Positions 19,135-28,356 of a stretch of 64,000 bases of DNA are shown in pieces. This stretch comes from Arcobacter porcinus (GTDB lineage: Bacteria > Campylobacterota > Campylobacteria > Campylobacterales > Arcobacteraceae), in assembly GCF_004299785.2 (NCBI RefSeq), contig NZ_CP036246.2, positions 496,001 to 560,000 of the forward strand, read 5' to 3'. How positions within the stretch are numbered: position 1 is the stretch's first letter; every line of letters starts with the position of its first letter. The position numbers were made by a program, and so were the translations under genes. The notes beneath the pieces were generated by a model, which was given only the letters and a program-made list of their open reading frames with translations, was not told where the DNA came from and did no database searches.

Positions 19135-20287
19135 GTCAATTTGGTTTCAAATACATTGGTTTTTAGGTTTTATTTTTGGTGTACTTCTTTTAATAATTGG
19201 AGTTAGTGGAGCTGTATTATCTTATGAAAAAGAGATTTTACAAGCAATAAATAAAGATACATATTTTGTAAAAGCTAAAGATAATCAAGTAAGATTAAAT
19301 GAACCAGAGATATTAAAACTTTTTCAAAAGAGTAATCCAGAAGCAAAAATAAATAATATATATTTTTCTAGTAAAGAAGATAGTTCAATTAGATTAAATA
19401 TTGTAAAAGAGGGTGAAAGAAAAGGTGCAAATATCTATTTGAATCCTTATACAGCTGAGGTTTTACCAGAAATTGTAGGAAAAGATTTTTTTATGTTTTT
19501 CTTTACTCTTCATAGATGGTTGGCATTTGATGGAGATTATAGAACAATTGGTAAGAATGCTGTTGCAATTGGAACAATAGTTGCAATATTATTAACAATT
19601 GGTGGAATAATAGTTTATTGGCCAAGAGTAAAAAGTAATTTCTTAAAAAGCTTTACTTTTAGTTTTAAACATAAGAAAAGAGCATTTTTATCAACAATGC
19701 ATAGTGCTATTGGGATGTGGGTTGTACCATTTTTCTTACTTCTATGTTTAACAGGATTATATTGGTCATATGATTGGTATAGAAGTGCAATGTTTAGTGT
19801 AATGCAAGTTGAACAAACAAAAAGAGTTCCTCTTACAAAAGAGCAACAAGCAGAACAAAAAGCTCTACAAGCACAAGGAATTAACTATGAAAATATAGAA
19901 AAAGTAGTTAATATATTTAAAGAAAATGTTTCAAGAGATTATAAAAATGCAGGATTAAGAGTTGTACCAAGTACAGAAGGAACATACACAATAACTTATT
20001 TATATGAAGATGCTTATCATTATAGAGAGACAAATAGTATGGAGATTAATCCTCTTAATCAAGAGATAGTAGAAGAGACAAAATATGATGATAAAAAACT
20101 AAATGAAAAGATGATGAGCAGTATGTTGCCTCTTCATAGTGGAGAGTTTTTTGGTTGGTTTGGACAATTAGCTATGTTTGTATCTTCTGCTTTGATGGCA
20201 CTATTTGTAATAACTGGATATATGCTTTACTATGATAGATGGAAAAAGAAAAAAGCAAAAGCTCAAAAACTAAAATCACAAAACTAA
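19127..20287 (+). CDS. PepSY-associated transmembrane protein
   Basis: A 386-residue inner-membrane protein of the PepSY-associated TM family, commonly encoded beside TonB-dependent siderophore receptors and implicated in ferric-siderophore reduction or uptake. The N-terminal helix (~9-32, FQIHWFLGFIFGVLLLIIGVSG) is followed by a PepSY-like periplasmic part and the conserved FTLHRWLAFDG. Further helices lie at ~143-165, ~190-212 and ~343-366, with AIGMWVVPFFLLLCLTGLYWSYDWYR. The histidines in LHRW, MHSAIGMW and LHSGEFFG could ligate haem. It lies downstream of the receptor and is likely co-regulated with it. Confidence 0.85.
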   Translation: MHKSIWFQIHWFLGFIFGVLLLIIGVSGAVLSYEKEILQAINKDTYFVKAKDNQVRLNEPEILKLFQKSNPEAKINNIYFSSKEDSSIRLNIVKEGERKGANIYLNPYTAEVLPEIVGKDFFMFFFTLHRWLAFDGDYRTIGKNAVAIGTIVAILLTIGGIIVYWPRVKSNFLKSFTFSFKHKKRAFLSTMHSAIGMWVVPFFLLLCLTGLYWSYDWYRSAMFSVMQVEQTKRVPLTKEQQAEQKALQAQGINYENIEKVVNIFKENVSRDYKNAGLRVVPSTEGTYTITYLYEDAYHYRETNSMEINPLNQEIVEETKYDDKKLNEKMMSSMLPLHSGEFFGWFGQLAMFVSSALMALFVITGYMLYYDRWKKKKAKAQKLKSQN

Positions 20288-20316
20288 TTTAGTAAGAGTA
20301 TAACTCTTACTAAATT
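20286..20316. terminator. Hairpin after the PepSY gene
   Basis: A perfect 14-bp inverted repeat (AATTTAGTAAGAGT and its complement, loop ATA) begins at the PepSY stop codon. There is no good U-tract on either strand, so it may be a weak terminator or a 3'-end stabilising hairpin. Confidence 0.55.
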
Positions 20317-20400
20317 TAACTAACTAAACTATCAAAACTTTAACACTTTTTCATCTTTAGATTGATAAAATCAACTCAAAAAAAAATCAAAAGAAATAAT

Positions 20401-21594
20401 ATGACACAGACTCAAAACCGAGCAATTTGGATTTTAATAATATCATCATCTCTTATTCTTGCTATTACAATGGGAGTTAGACAATCTTTAGGACTTTTCA
20501 TATCTCCTATAAATTCATCAAAATATTTAGATATTGTATCTATTAGTTTAGCTTTAGCTATTGGGCAGTTGGTTTGGGGAGTTGCTCAACCAATATTTGG
20601 AGCAATTGCTGATAAAAAAGGTTCTTTTGGAGTTTTGATTTTTGGAGCTTTAATTATGAGTTTAGGACTTATAATAACACCATTTATAGAATCAGAATTT
20701 TCATTGATATTAAGCTTAGGAATCTTAGTTGCAGCAGGAGCAGGGGCTGGAAGTTTTTCAATACTTATTGGTGCAACAGCAAAAAATCTACCTAGCAATA
20801 AACGCTCATTTGCAGGTGGATTTATAAATGCAGGTGGCTCTTTTGGACAATTTGTCTTTGCACCTTTAGCACAATATATAATAAATTTTTTTGGTTGGGT
20901 TTATGCAATGTTTGTTTTAGCTATTAGTACGCTTTTTACTATTCCATTAGCAAAAATATTAACAAAAAAAGAGCTAGTTGAAGAAAAAATTGTAGAAAAT
21001 AGTGATACTAAATTAAAAGAGCAGTTAAAAATTGCTTTAAAAGATAGAAGTTATATATATTTATATATAGGATTTTTTACTTGTGGATTTCATGTTGCTT
21101 TTTTAGTAACACATTTACCATATGAAGTTGCGATGTGTGGACTTAGTGCAAATGTGTCTGCTTATTCTTTAGCATTAATAGGTTTTTTTAATATATTTGG
21201 TAGTTTATATGCAGGATATTTAGGAACAAAATATAAAATGAAATATATCTTGGCTTTAATATATTTCTCAAGAGCTTTAATGATAGTTATATATATTTTA
21301 TCTCCTAAAACAGAGCTTACTTTTTATATATTTTCAATTGCTATTGGTTTTACATGGCTAGCAACTGTTCCTCCAACAGCTGGAATTGTAGGAAAACTTT
21401 TCGGAACAAAATATTTAGCTACTCTTTTTGGATTAACTCTTTTATCTCATCAAATTGGTGGTTTTTTTGGTGCATATTTAGGAGGAGTTTTTGTAGATAG
21501 TTATGGTAGTTTTTTATGGATGTGGTATATTGATATAGCCTTAGCTTTACTTGCTGCTATTATAAATCTTCCTATAAAAGAAGATAAGATATAG
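20401..21594 (+). CDS. Major facilitator superfamily transporter
   Basis: A 397-residue, 12-helix MFS permease. It starts MTQTQNRAIWILII, has GVRQSLGLFISPI and AQPIFGAIADKKGSFGVLI (the loop 2-3 motif), and a central cytoplasmic loop at ~190-215. The upstream TTG at 20362 would add 13 non-hydrophobic residues; the ATG at 20401 is preferred. The fold resembles oxalate/formate or monocarboxylate-type MFS proteins, but no substrate can be named. Its position after the receptor and PepSY genes allows a role in siderophore or metal handling, but a hairpin separates it from them. Confidence 0.8.
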   Translation: MTQTQNRAIWILIISSSLILAITMGVRQSLGLFISPINSSKYLDIVSISLALAIGQLVWGVAQPIFGAIADKKGSFGVLIFGALIMSLGLIITPFIESEFSLILSLGILVAAGAGAGSFSILIGATAKNLPSNKRSFAGGFINAGGSFGQFVFAPLAQYIINFFGWVYAMFVLAISTLFTIPLAKILTKKELVEEKIVENSDTKLKEQLKIALKDRSYIYLYIGFFTCGFHVAFLVTHLPYEVAMCGLSANVSAYSLALIGFFNIFGSLYAGYLGTKYKMKYILALIYFSRALMIVIYILSPKTELTFYIFSIAIGFTWLATVPPTAGIVGKLFGTKYLATLFGLTLLSHQIGGFFGAYLGGVFVDSYGSFLWMWYIDIALALLAAIINLPIKEDKI

Positions 21595-21615
21595 GAAACA
21601 AAACTGTTTCCTATA
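21590..21615. terminator. Hairpin between convergent MFS and ybdD genes
   Basis: TATAGGAAACA and its complement TGTTTCCTATA form an 11-bp stem with loop AAAC, right at the MFS stop codon. It separates two convergent genes and may terminate in both directions, although the U-tracts are poor. Confidence 0.55.
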
Positions 21616-21646
21616 AGTGTTTAGTAGAACTCTACTCTAAAATTAT

Positions 21647-21844
21647 TTAACAGCACTTTTTAAAACCACCACTGTTATATCTTCTATCTAGGCTCTCTTT
21701 AAAGAAATCTCCTCTACTTAGAACCTCTTTGTCTGGATGAGTTCTTTTCATATGCTCAAGATATTTCTCATAACTAGATAGTCCCACAAGGGGATGAAAA
21801 AACTTTTCAGATTTTTCATATAAATTTTTGATATGTTTAAACAT
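21647..21844 (-). CDS. ybdD: YbdD/YjiX family small protein
   Basis: This 65-residue protein matches the YbdD/YjiX family: a GLSSYEKYLEHMKRTHPD core, a FFKESLDRRYN segment and the C-terminal KKCC. These proteins are encoded directly after cstA-type transporters and are needed for, or assist, their function in enterobacteria. Here the start lies two bases after the cstA stop, so the pair is coupled. Confidence 0.9.
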   Translation of the reverse strand: MFKHIKNLYEKSEKFFHPLVGLSSYEKYLEHMKRTHPDKEVLSRGDFFKESLDRRYNSGGFKKCC

Positions 21845-21845
21845 A

Positions 21846-23945
21846 TCAAGCCTTATTTAAACTATCAAGCTTTATATAAGGTGACTCTTTTAAAGGAATT
21901 TTTACTCTTCCTATACAAATACCAATTGTTGCAATAATTACTAAAGAAGTCGCAAACATAAAGAAAATAGCCAAAATAGCATTTACTATATTTGAAGATT
22001 TAATTTGACTAGCAATACTTATACTAGATTCAATTTTCTCTCTTTCTAATTTATCTGTAGTAATTAGTAGTTTAGCTTCAAGCTTTTCAATATTTTGTGA
22101 TTGAATTTGAGCAGTAGCTACGTGACTTACAGCATTATGAACTCTATCTCCTTCTTTATAAGGAAGAACTTTTAAAATTCCACCATAAAGTGTTGCAGTT
22201 AAAACAAAAACAGCTGGAATAAGTGTAACCCAAGTATATTTTGCTTTTCCCATTTTAAATAGTATTGCAGTTGCAAGTAAAAGAGCCATTCCAGCTAACA
22301 TTTGGTTACTTACTCCAAATAGTGGCCAAAGTGAATAAATTCCACCTCTTGGATCAATAGCTCCTTGATATAAGAAATAACCCCATCCAGCAACACTTAA
22401 AAAAGTTGCAATTATACCAGCTAAATAGTTATTTGTGTTTCCTAAAGGTTTATAAACATTTCCTAAAATATCTTGAACCATAAATCTACAAGCTCTTGTT
22501 CCTGCATCAACAGCAGTTAGAATAAACAATGCTTCAAATAAAATAGCAAAATGGTACCAGAATCCCATCATATCAATTCCACCAAATAATTCGTGAAGTA
22601 CAAGTGCAACTCCAATAGCAAATGTAGGAGCTCCTCCTGTTCTTGATAAAATTGTCTCTTCACCAATATTTTTTGTTAGACCAATAATCTCTTCAGGACT
22701 TACAGAGAATCCCCAGCTAGAAATAGTTTGAGCAACTTGAACAATATCAGTTCCTATAAATGCAGCTGGTGAGTTTATTGCAAAATATAATCCAGGATGT
22801 AAAATTGTTGCACAAATTAAAGCCATAATAGCAACTGCACTTTCCATTAGCATTGAACCATATCCAACAGGTAAAGCATGAGTTTCATTTTCTAACATTT
22901 TTGGAGTTGTACCACTTGAAATTAGAGCATGGAATCCGCTAATAGCTCCACAAGCAATAGTAATAAATAAAAATGGGAAAATAGCTCCTGCAAATACTGG
23001 ACCTGAACCATCAAAATATTGAGAGTTCATTTTTGGCATTTGAATTTCAGGTGCAACAATTACAATTGCAATAGCCATAAGAACTATAACACCAATTTTT
23101 AAGAAAGTTGATAAGTAATCTCTTGGTGCAAGTAAAAACCAAACAGGTAAAATTGCAGCAATAAAACCATAAGCCATCATAATAAAAGATAAAGTCACAG
23201 CATCAAAAGTAAATCTAGCTGCCCAAACTGGATCAGCTGCAATAACACTTCCATAGTGAATAGAAAAAATCAGTAAAATAAATCCTATAACTGAAGCTTC
23301 TCCTACTTTACCAGGTCTTATAAATCTCATATAAATACCCATAAAAATAGCTATTGGAATAGTCATAGCGATTGTAAATAATCCCCATGGAGAAACAGCA
23401 AGTGCTTTTACAACAACCATCGCTAAAATTGCAATAATTATTAACATAATTCCAAAAATAGCAAACATAGTTATTCCACCAACAAATGAACCTAATTCAT
23501 CTTTGATAATTTCACCTAATGATTTACCATTTCTTCTTGAAGATATGAATAAAACTACAAAATCATGAACCGCCCCAGCAAAAACTCCACCTACAAGAAT
23601 CCAAAGCATTGAAGGCAAATAACCCATTTGAGCAGCTAAAATTGGACCAACTAAAGGACCAGCTCCAGCAATTGCAGCAAAGTGATGACCAAATAAAACA
23701 GATCTATTTGTTGGAACAAAATCTCTTCCATCATCATTTATCTGAGCAGGTGTTGCTCTATTTTTGTCAAGACCTAAAACTTTATAAGCAACAAATCTTC
23801 CATAGAATCTATATGCAATCATATAGATACAAACAGCAGCTACAACTAAATACATAGCTGAAACAGTTTCACCTTGTTGAAGGGCTAAATACCCAAAACA
23901 AAGAGCACCTAAGATTGCAATTGCAATCCATAAGAGTTTATTCAT
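21846..23945 (-). CDS. cstA: Carbon starvation protein CstA (pyruvate/peptide transporter)
   Basis: A 699-residue inner-membrane protein with about 16-18 helices. Features include RFYGRFVAYKVLGLDKNRATPA near the N-terminus, VLFGHHFAAIAGAGPLVGPI, ISGFHALISSGTTPKML, VDAGTRACRFMVQD and LWPLFGVSNQMLAGMALLLATAIL. CstA proteins import peptides, and relatives such as BtsT take up pyruvate; in C. jejuni CstA supports peptide use. The downstream ybdD gene strengthens the assignment. An insertion of charged residues near the C-terminus (~610-655) is unusual but seen in some long CstA proteins. The divergent gene is ychF. Confidence 0.95.
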   Translation of the reverse strand: MNKLLWIAIAILGALCFGYLALQQGETVSAMYLVVAAVCIYMIAYRFYGRFVAYKVLGLDKNRATPAQINDDGRDFVPTNRSVLFGHHFAAIAGAGPLVGPILAAQMGYLPSMLWILVGGVFAGAVHDFVVLFISSRRNGKSLGEIIKDELGSFVGGITMFAIFGIMLIIIAILAMVVVKALAVSPWGLFTIAMTIPIAIFMGIYMRFIRPGKVGEASVIGFILLIFSIHYGSVIAADPVWAARFTFDAVTLSFIMMAYGFIAAILPVWFLLAPRDYLSTFLKIGVIVLMAIAIVIVAPEIQMPKMNSQYFDGSGPVFAGAIFPFLFITIACGAISGFHALISSGTTPKMLENETHALPVGYGSMLMESAVAIMALICATILHPGLYFAINSPAAFIGTDIVQVAQTISSWGFSVSPEEIIGLTKNIGEETILSRTGGAPTFAIGVALVLHELFGGIDMMGFWYHFAILFEALFILTAVDAGTRACRFMVQDILGNVYKPLGNTNNYLAGIIATFLSVAGWGYFLYQGAIDPRGGIYSLWPLFGVSNQMLAGMALLLATAILFKMGKAKYTWVTLIPAVFVLTATLYGGILKVLPYKEGDRVHNAVSHVATAQIQSQNIEKLEAKLLITTDKLEREKIESSISIASQIKSSNIVNAILAIFFMFATSLVIIATIGICIGRVKIPLKESPYIKLDSLNKA

Positions 23946-24059
23946 ATCCTTTTCCTTTATGTAAAATAATAAAAGAAAAGTATAGCAAAGATAATTTAAA
24001 AAATGAACTTAAAAGATAATTAAATTTAGTTTTTTATCTGTTTTTTTATGATAATTAAG

Positions 24060-24090
24060 TATAATAAAGAATATAAAAAACAAAGGACAA
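24060..24090 (+). promoter_or_regulatory. ychF promoter -10 and ribosome binding site
   Basis: A perfect -10 TATAAT is at 24060-24065 and AAAGGAC lies a few bases before the ATG at 24093. The leader would be about 20 bases. Confidence 0.65.
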
Positions 24091-24092
24091 AA

Positions 24093-25196
24093 ATGGGATT
24101 AGGTGTAGGAATAGTAGGACTTCCAAATGTAGGAAAAAGTACAACTTTTAATGCTTTAACAAAAGCACAGAATGCAGAGGCTCAGAATTACCCATTTTGT
24201 ACTATTGAACCAAATAAAGCAATAGTTCCAGTTCCAGATGTAAGACTTGATGAGTTAGCAAAAATTGTTAATCCAGACAAAATCCAACATTCAACAATTG
24301 ATTTTGTTGATATTGCTGGACTTGTTCGAGGAGCTAGTAAAGGTGAAGGTTTAGGAAACCAATTTTTATCAAATATTAGAGAAGTAGAAGTTATTTTACA
24401 CATGGTAAGATGTTTTGAAGATGGAAATATTACGCACGTAGAAGGAGATGTAAATCCTTTAAGAGATATTGAGATTATAGAAACAGAGCTTATTTATGCA
24501 GATATTTCTCAATTAGAAAAAAAGATAGAAAGACTTAAGAAACAAGCAAAAGGTAGTAAAGAAGCAGCTTCTCAGTTAGTTATTGCTGAAGAGTTATATT
24601 CTCATATAGGAGAATTACAACCTGTTAAAACATTTGAAAAAATTGAAGATGAAGCTTTTGTTAGTTTAGATAAAGAGCTTAGATTTTTATCAAATAAAGA
24701 TGTAATCTATGGAGCAAATGTAGATGAAGATACACTTAGCTCTGGTACAAATAAATATGTAGAGATGGTAAAAGAACATGCTTCAAATGTAGATGCAGAT
24801 GTTATAGTTCTTTGTGCAAAAATAGAAGAAGAATTAGTTGGACTTTCAGATGAAGAAGCAAATGAGTTTTTAAATGAATTGGGAGTTAAAGAATCAGGTT
24901 TAGAGCAAATTATTCAAAAAGCATTTGATAAGCTTGGACTTCAAAGTTATTTTACAGCTGGAAAAGTAGAAGTTAGAGCTTGGACAATCAAGAAAAACAC
25001 AAAAGCTCCACAAGCTGCTGCTGTTATTCATAATGATTTTGAAAAAGGATTTATCAAAGCAGAAGTTATATCATATGAAGACTTCATCAAATATGGTGGA
25101 GAAACAAAATGCAAAGATGCTGGTAAACTAAGATTGGAAGGAAAAGAATATATAGTGCAAAATGGCGATGTTATGCACTTTAGATTTAATGTATAA
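24093..25196 (+). CDS. ychF: Redox-regulated/ribosome-binding ATPase YchF (Obg-like)
   Basis: YchF is a universally conserved P-loop NTPase that prefers ATP and binds ribosomes. The N-terminal G domain has GIVGLPNVGKSTTFNAL, DIAGLVRGASKGEGLGN and a coiled-coil insertion (~125-200); the C-terminal TGS domain includes YFTAGKVEVRAWTIKK and AAVIHNDFEKGFIKAEV. Translation is set at 24093 (MGLGVGIVG), after AAAGGAC; an upstream frame from 24048 adds 15 residues without support and would precede the predicted transcription start. The length is 367 residues. Confidence 0.97.
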   Translation: MGLGVGIVGLPNVGKSTTFNALTKAQNAEAQNYPFCTIEPNKAIVPVPDVRLDELAKIVNPDKIQHSTIDFVDIAGLVRGASKGEGLGNQFLSNIREVEVILHMVRCFEDGNITHVEGDVNPLRDIEIIETELIYADISQLEKKIERLKKQAKGSKEAASQLVIAEELYSHIGELQPVKTFEKIEDEAFVSLDKELRFLSNKDVIYGANVDEDTLSSGTNKYVEMVKEHASNVDADVIVLCAKIEEELVGLSDEEANEFLNELGVKESGLEQIIQKAFDKLGLQSYFTAGKVEVRAWTIKKNTKAPQAAAVIHNDFEKGFIKAEVISYEDFIKYGGETKCKDAGKLRLEGKEYIVQNGDVMHFRFNV

Positions 25197-25217
25197 AAAA
25201 CAAAATAAGGAGTTATA

Positions 25218-26039
25218 TTGAATTTGCATGAAATATTAAAAAAAATTGAAAATTTATCTCCTTTACCTGAAACTATTGTAGAGATAGAAAAATATAAAAG
25301 AAAAGAAGAAAAAGAGATTGATGAGCTAAATGAGATTATCAATAAAGATGCTCTTTTAGTTACAACTATTTTGAAAATAGCAAATTCAGCTATGTTTGGT
25401 TTTAGAAGTAGAGTTGAAACACCTAAAAGAGCAATTAGCCTTTTAGGAATAAACTTTGTAATATCAGTTGCAATATCAACAGCTAGTCAAAAAATTATCA
25501 TATCTAGTTTAAGCTCTTATGGACTTTCAAATGATGATTTTAAAAACTCTTCAAGTCTATCTTTAGCACTCACAAATCTATGGTTAAATAAACTTGATCC
25601 TGAATTAAGAGATAGTTTACTTTTAGCAACTTTACTTCAAGACATTGGAAAATTTATAATAAGTGATGTTTTAATCTCAAATGATAAAGCAAAAGAGTTT
25701 TTAAAAAAGTTAGAAGATAAAACAAAAAGTATTGAAGAGATTGAAAAAGAGTTTTTTGGTTTTTCAAGCTCTTATGTAACTGCACAAATATTTAAACATT
25801 GGAATCTGAGTTCAAATTTAATAAATAGTATAGAATTTATTGATAATCCAAAAAGTGCATCAGAAGATTATAAAAAGAAATCAATGATTTTAGATGTTAT
25901 AAAAACCGCAACAGATATAAGAAATCCATTGAGTAAAGATGCAGTAAATAAAGCAATAGAAAAAGCAAAAGAGTATAATTTAAATTATAAAAGCTTAGAA
26001 AAATCTATAAAAAAATTAAAAAATAGAATAGAAAAATAG
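25218..26039 (+). CDS. HDOD domain protein
   Basis: A 273-residue protein starting at TTG 25218, with AAGGAG just upstream. The region ~10-200 fits the HDOD fold, a degenerate HD domain found in signalling proteins: LPETIVEIEKYK, INKDALLVTTILKIANSAMFG and ATLLQDIGKFIISDVL, where an HD phosphodiesterase would have HDIGK. The metal-binding HD pair is therefore absent, as expected for the family. The C-terminal ~60 residues are helical and lysine-rich. It follows ychF by about 20 bases. IS256 copy 1 begins 11 bases past its stop codon. Confidence 0.8.
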   Translation: MNLHEILKKIENLSPLPETIVEIEKYKRKEEKEIDELNEIINKDALLVTTILKIANSAMFGFRSRVETPKRAISLLGINFVISVAISTASQKIIISSLSSYGLSNDDFKNSSSLSLALTNLWLNKLDPELRDSLLLATLLQDIGKFIISDVLISNDKAKEFLKKLEDKTKSIEEIEKEFFGFSSSYVTAQIFKHWNLSSNLINSIEFIDNPKSASEDYKKKSMILDVIKTATDIRNPLSKDAVNKAIEKAKEYNLNYKSLEKSIKKLKNRIEK

Positions 26040-26050
26040 ATATTTTAAAG

Positions 26051-27361
26051 GGGACCGTTCATAATTTTGTGTCAATTAGGTAAAATAAAAAATACCAAAG
26101 GACACAAAGATGAAAATAGAAATAGATGTAGAGCAATTTGCTAAAGATATAAAAGCTGGTAAAAGTATCGGTGGAGCAAATGGTGCTCTAGGCTCTTTAA
26201 TCAAACAATTAACAGAAGCTGCACTTGCAGCTGAGATAGATTCACATCTTGCTCAAGATTTGAGTAATAATAGAAAAAATGGATATAGCTCAAAGACTAT
26301 GAAAAGTGATCATGGAACATTCGAACTAGATGTTCCAAGAGATAGAAATGGTAACTTTGAACCAGAAATTGTAAAGAAAAATCAAACAACCATGACAAGT
26401 GAAATTGAAGATAAAATATTATCTTTGTTTGCACTAGGTAATAGCTATTCACAAATAGCAAAACATATAGAGGATTTTTATTGTGTAGGCTTCTCAAAAG
26501 CTACAATAAGTGCTGTAACAGATAAAATAATACCAATGCTTAATGATTGGAAAACAAGACCTCTAGAATCAGTATATCCATTTGTGTTTCTTGATGCAAT
26601 TCATTATAAAGTAAAAGAAGATGGGAAATATATCGCTAAAGCTTTTTATACAGTTTTAGGAGTTAGAGTTGATGGTAAAAAAGAGGTATTAGGACTTTAC
26701 TTGAATGAAAGTGAAGGAGCAAAGTTCTGGTTACAAGTTTTAACTGATTTACAAAATAGAGGTGTTAAAGATATTCTTATTGCTTCTGTTGATGGTTTAA
26801 AAGGATTTCCAGAAGCTATAAATTCTGTATTTCCAAATACCGAAGTACAACTTTGTATAGTTCATCAAATTAGGAATTCAATTAAATATGTTGGATCTAT
26901 AAACCAAAAACAATTTGCACAAGAGTTAAAATCTGTATATCAAGCTTTTACAAAAGATGAAGCATTATATGAACTTGATAAACTTGAAGAAAAATGGGGT
27001 AAAAAATACCCTATAGTATTTCAATCCTGGAGAAATAAATGGGAAAATTTAACAGTTTATTTCCAATATCCTGAAGATATAAGAAGAGTAATTTATACTA
27101 CAAATATTATTGAATCAGTACATAGACAATTTAGAACTTTAACTAAGACTAAGGGGGCTTTTCCAAATGATGATAGCTTACTAAAACTACTATTTATGGG
27201 TATAAAAAATGCTCAAGAAAAATGGACAATGCCAATTAGAAATTGGAGTTTAACTTTGTCTCAACTAGCCATCCACTTTGAAGGACGGCTTGATGATAGT
27301 TTAAATTTATGATAGAATTTTAGGACTTATCTGATGATGACACAGAATATTGAACACTACC
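26051..27361 (+). mobile_element. IS256-family insertion sequence, copy 1
   Basis: A 1311-bp element bounded by imperfect ~24-bp terminal inverted repeats (left GGGACCGTTCATAATTTTGT; right end in reverse GGTAGTGTTCAATATTCTGT, about 18 of 24 bases agree). It is flanked by a perfect 8-bp target duplication, TTTTAAAG, at 26043-26050 and 27362-27369. It carries one transposase gene. It appears identical to the copy at 52957-54267, in the same orientation. It separates the convergent HDOD and recO genes without breaking either; the right target duplicate contains the recO stop codon. Confidence 0.95.
26110..27312 (+). CDS. IS256-family (Mutator-type) DDE transposase
   Basis: A 400-residue transposase that looks intact. 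The DDE triad is visible as Asp162 (FLDAIHYK), Asp228 (SVDGLKGF) and Glu335 (TTNIIESVHRQ), with the C-x2-H element CIVH at 249-252 between the second Asp and the Glu. The N-terminal part (~1-140) has the helical DNA-binding region including GTFELDVPRDRNG. The deduced protein is identical to the second copy at 53016-54218. A good ribosome site, AAAGGACAC, precedes the start. Confidence 0.95.
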   Translation: MKIEIDVEQFAKDIKAGKSIGGANGALGSLIKQLTEAALAAEIDSHLAQDLSNNRKNGYSSKTMKSDHGTFELDVPRDRNGNFEPEIVKKNQTTMTSEIEDKILSLFALGNSYSQIAKHIEDFYCVGFSKATISAVTDKIIPMLNDWKTRPLESVYPFVFLDAIHYKVKEDGKYIAKAFYTVLGVRVDGKKEVLGLYLNESEGAKFWLQVLTDLQNRGVKDILIASVDGLKGFPEAINSVFPNTEVQLCIVHQIRNSIKYVGSINQKQFAQELKSVYQAFTKDEALYELDKLEEKWGKKYPIVFQSWRNKWENLTVYFQYPEDIRRVIYTTNIIESVHRQFRTLTKTKGAFPNDDSLLKLLFMGIKNAQEKWTMPIRNWSLTLSQLAIHFEGRLDDSLNL

Positions 27362-27363
27362 TT

Positions 27364-27978
27364 TTAAAGTCCAAGCAAGATAATATCCCAAAGTTTTTCT
27401 ATCTCTTCATTTTCAAGAGAAATTGCTGATTTATTAATAAAAAGCTCTTTTATTTTATTAATATCAAATCTTTTTGCTCTTATACAAGAGTTATGAACAG
27501 GAATAAAGCCTCTAACTAATGATAAATTAAAATCTATATTAATCTCACAGATTAAACACTCAAAATCAATATGTAATCTGCCCTCAAAATCTAAAATATT
27601 TAGATAAGATTCAATTATCGCTCTTAAAACATTTTGTTTATCAATCTTTCTTACGAGTTCTTCAAGATTAGTAAAATAAAATGAATCCAACTCTTCTATA
27701 TCTTTTAAATGATTGTAAAATAGTTTTAGAAATCTTTGCCAAGCATACATTTTTTGGCTATTTAATATCCAAGGAAAACCTAGTTGCATAACATCTTTTA
27801 ATCTTGGAATATTGGCTTTAGTAGTTTCTAGTTCAAAATCAATTTTATAACCAATATTTATATTTGAATGTCTAGCTCCATAAAACCTATAAGAGCTAAT
27901 GAGTTCATTCTCACATAAAATTGTGACAATTAAATCATCGTCTTTTACAGGCTTTACATCAATTATATAACCTTGCAT
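27364..27978 (-). CDS. recO: DNA repair protein RecO
   Basis: RecO helps load RecA in the RecFOR pathway. The protein starts MQGYIIDVKPVKDDDLIVTIL and has the N-terminal OB-fold (~1-75, with YRFYGARHSNINIGYKIDFE) and a helical C-terminal part. This start gives the N-terminus usual in Campylobacter RecO; an in-frame TTG at 28002 would overlap the upstream gene by 20 bases. The protein is about 204 residues, short like other Campylobacterota RecO proteins. The stop codon lies inside the target duplication of IS256 copy 1, so the coding sequence was not changed. Confidence 0.85.
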   Translation of the reverse strand: MQGYIIDVKPVKDDDLIVTILCENELISSYRFYGARHSNINIGYKIDFELETTKANIPRLKDVMQLGFPWILNSQKMYAWQRFLKLFYNHLKDIEELDSFYFTNLEELVRKIDKQNVLRAIIESYLNILDFEGRLHIDFECLICEINIDFNLSLVRGFIPVHNSCIRAKRFDINKIKELFINKSAISLENEEIEKLWDIILLGL

Positions 27979-27982
27979 AAGA

Positions 27983-28243
27983 TTATTGGTTTGCTTCCTC
28001 AATCATCTCATTTATCTCATCGATTAATTCAATAGCTTCTTCATCATCAACTTCATCATTTTCAATATCTTCTAAAAGTTGTTTAAACTCTTTTTTCATC
28101 TCTTGCATATTTTCTAGCTCTTCTTTAGTATCAGCATCATCTTTTTTTGAAGCAATTAACTCTAATAATTCATCTATATAATCATCAATATCATCTAAAA
28201 CAACATTTTCTATTAATGCTTTTAACTCTAATTGTTTACTCAT
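27983..28243 (-). CDS. Small acidic helical protein of unknown function
   Basis: An 86-residue, strongly acidic protein (many Asp and Glu) predicted to be almost fully alpha-helical with coiled-coil character. No family is recognised. It lies four bases upstream of recO, so the two are probably co-transcribed. A ribosome site (AAAGGTTAC) precedes the ATG. Confidence 0.6.
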   Translation of the reverse strand: MSKQLELKALIENVVLDDIDDYIDELLELIASKKDDADTKEELENMQEMKKEFKQLLEDIENDEVDDEEAIELIDEINEMIEEANQ

Positions 28244-28324
28244 TTTTGTAACCTTTTGAAAAATTTTTGTATTATATCAAAAATAGCTAATTTCTTTTCT
28301 ATGAAATTTATATAAACTTTTAGA

Positions 28325-28352
28325 TATAATCATAAAACAAATTTTAAGGAGA
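28325..28352 (+). promoter_or_regulatory. ppnP promoter -10 and ribosome binding site
   Basis: TATAAT at 28325-28330 is a perfect -10, and TAAGGAG precedes the ATG at 28357 with good spacing. Confidence 0.6.
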
Positions 28353-28356
28353 TAAT

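Noticed and set aside
24048-24092. A 15-residue N-terminal extension of YchF
   Set aside because: The frame begins upstream of the TATAAT -10, and the ATG at 24093 has a good ribosome site and the canonical N-terminus.
26297-26497. Antisense frame duplicated in both IS256 copies as a possible regulator
   Set aside because: It is repeated only because the IS is repeated; the composition is that of a reverse-strand shadow of the transposase gene.
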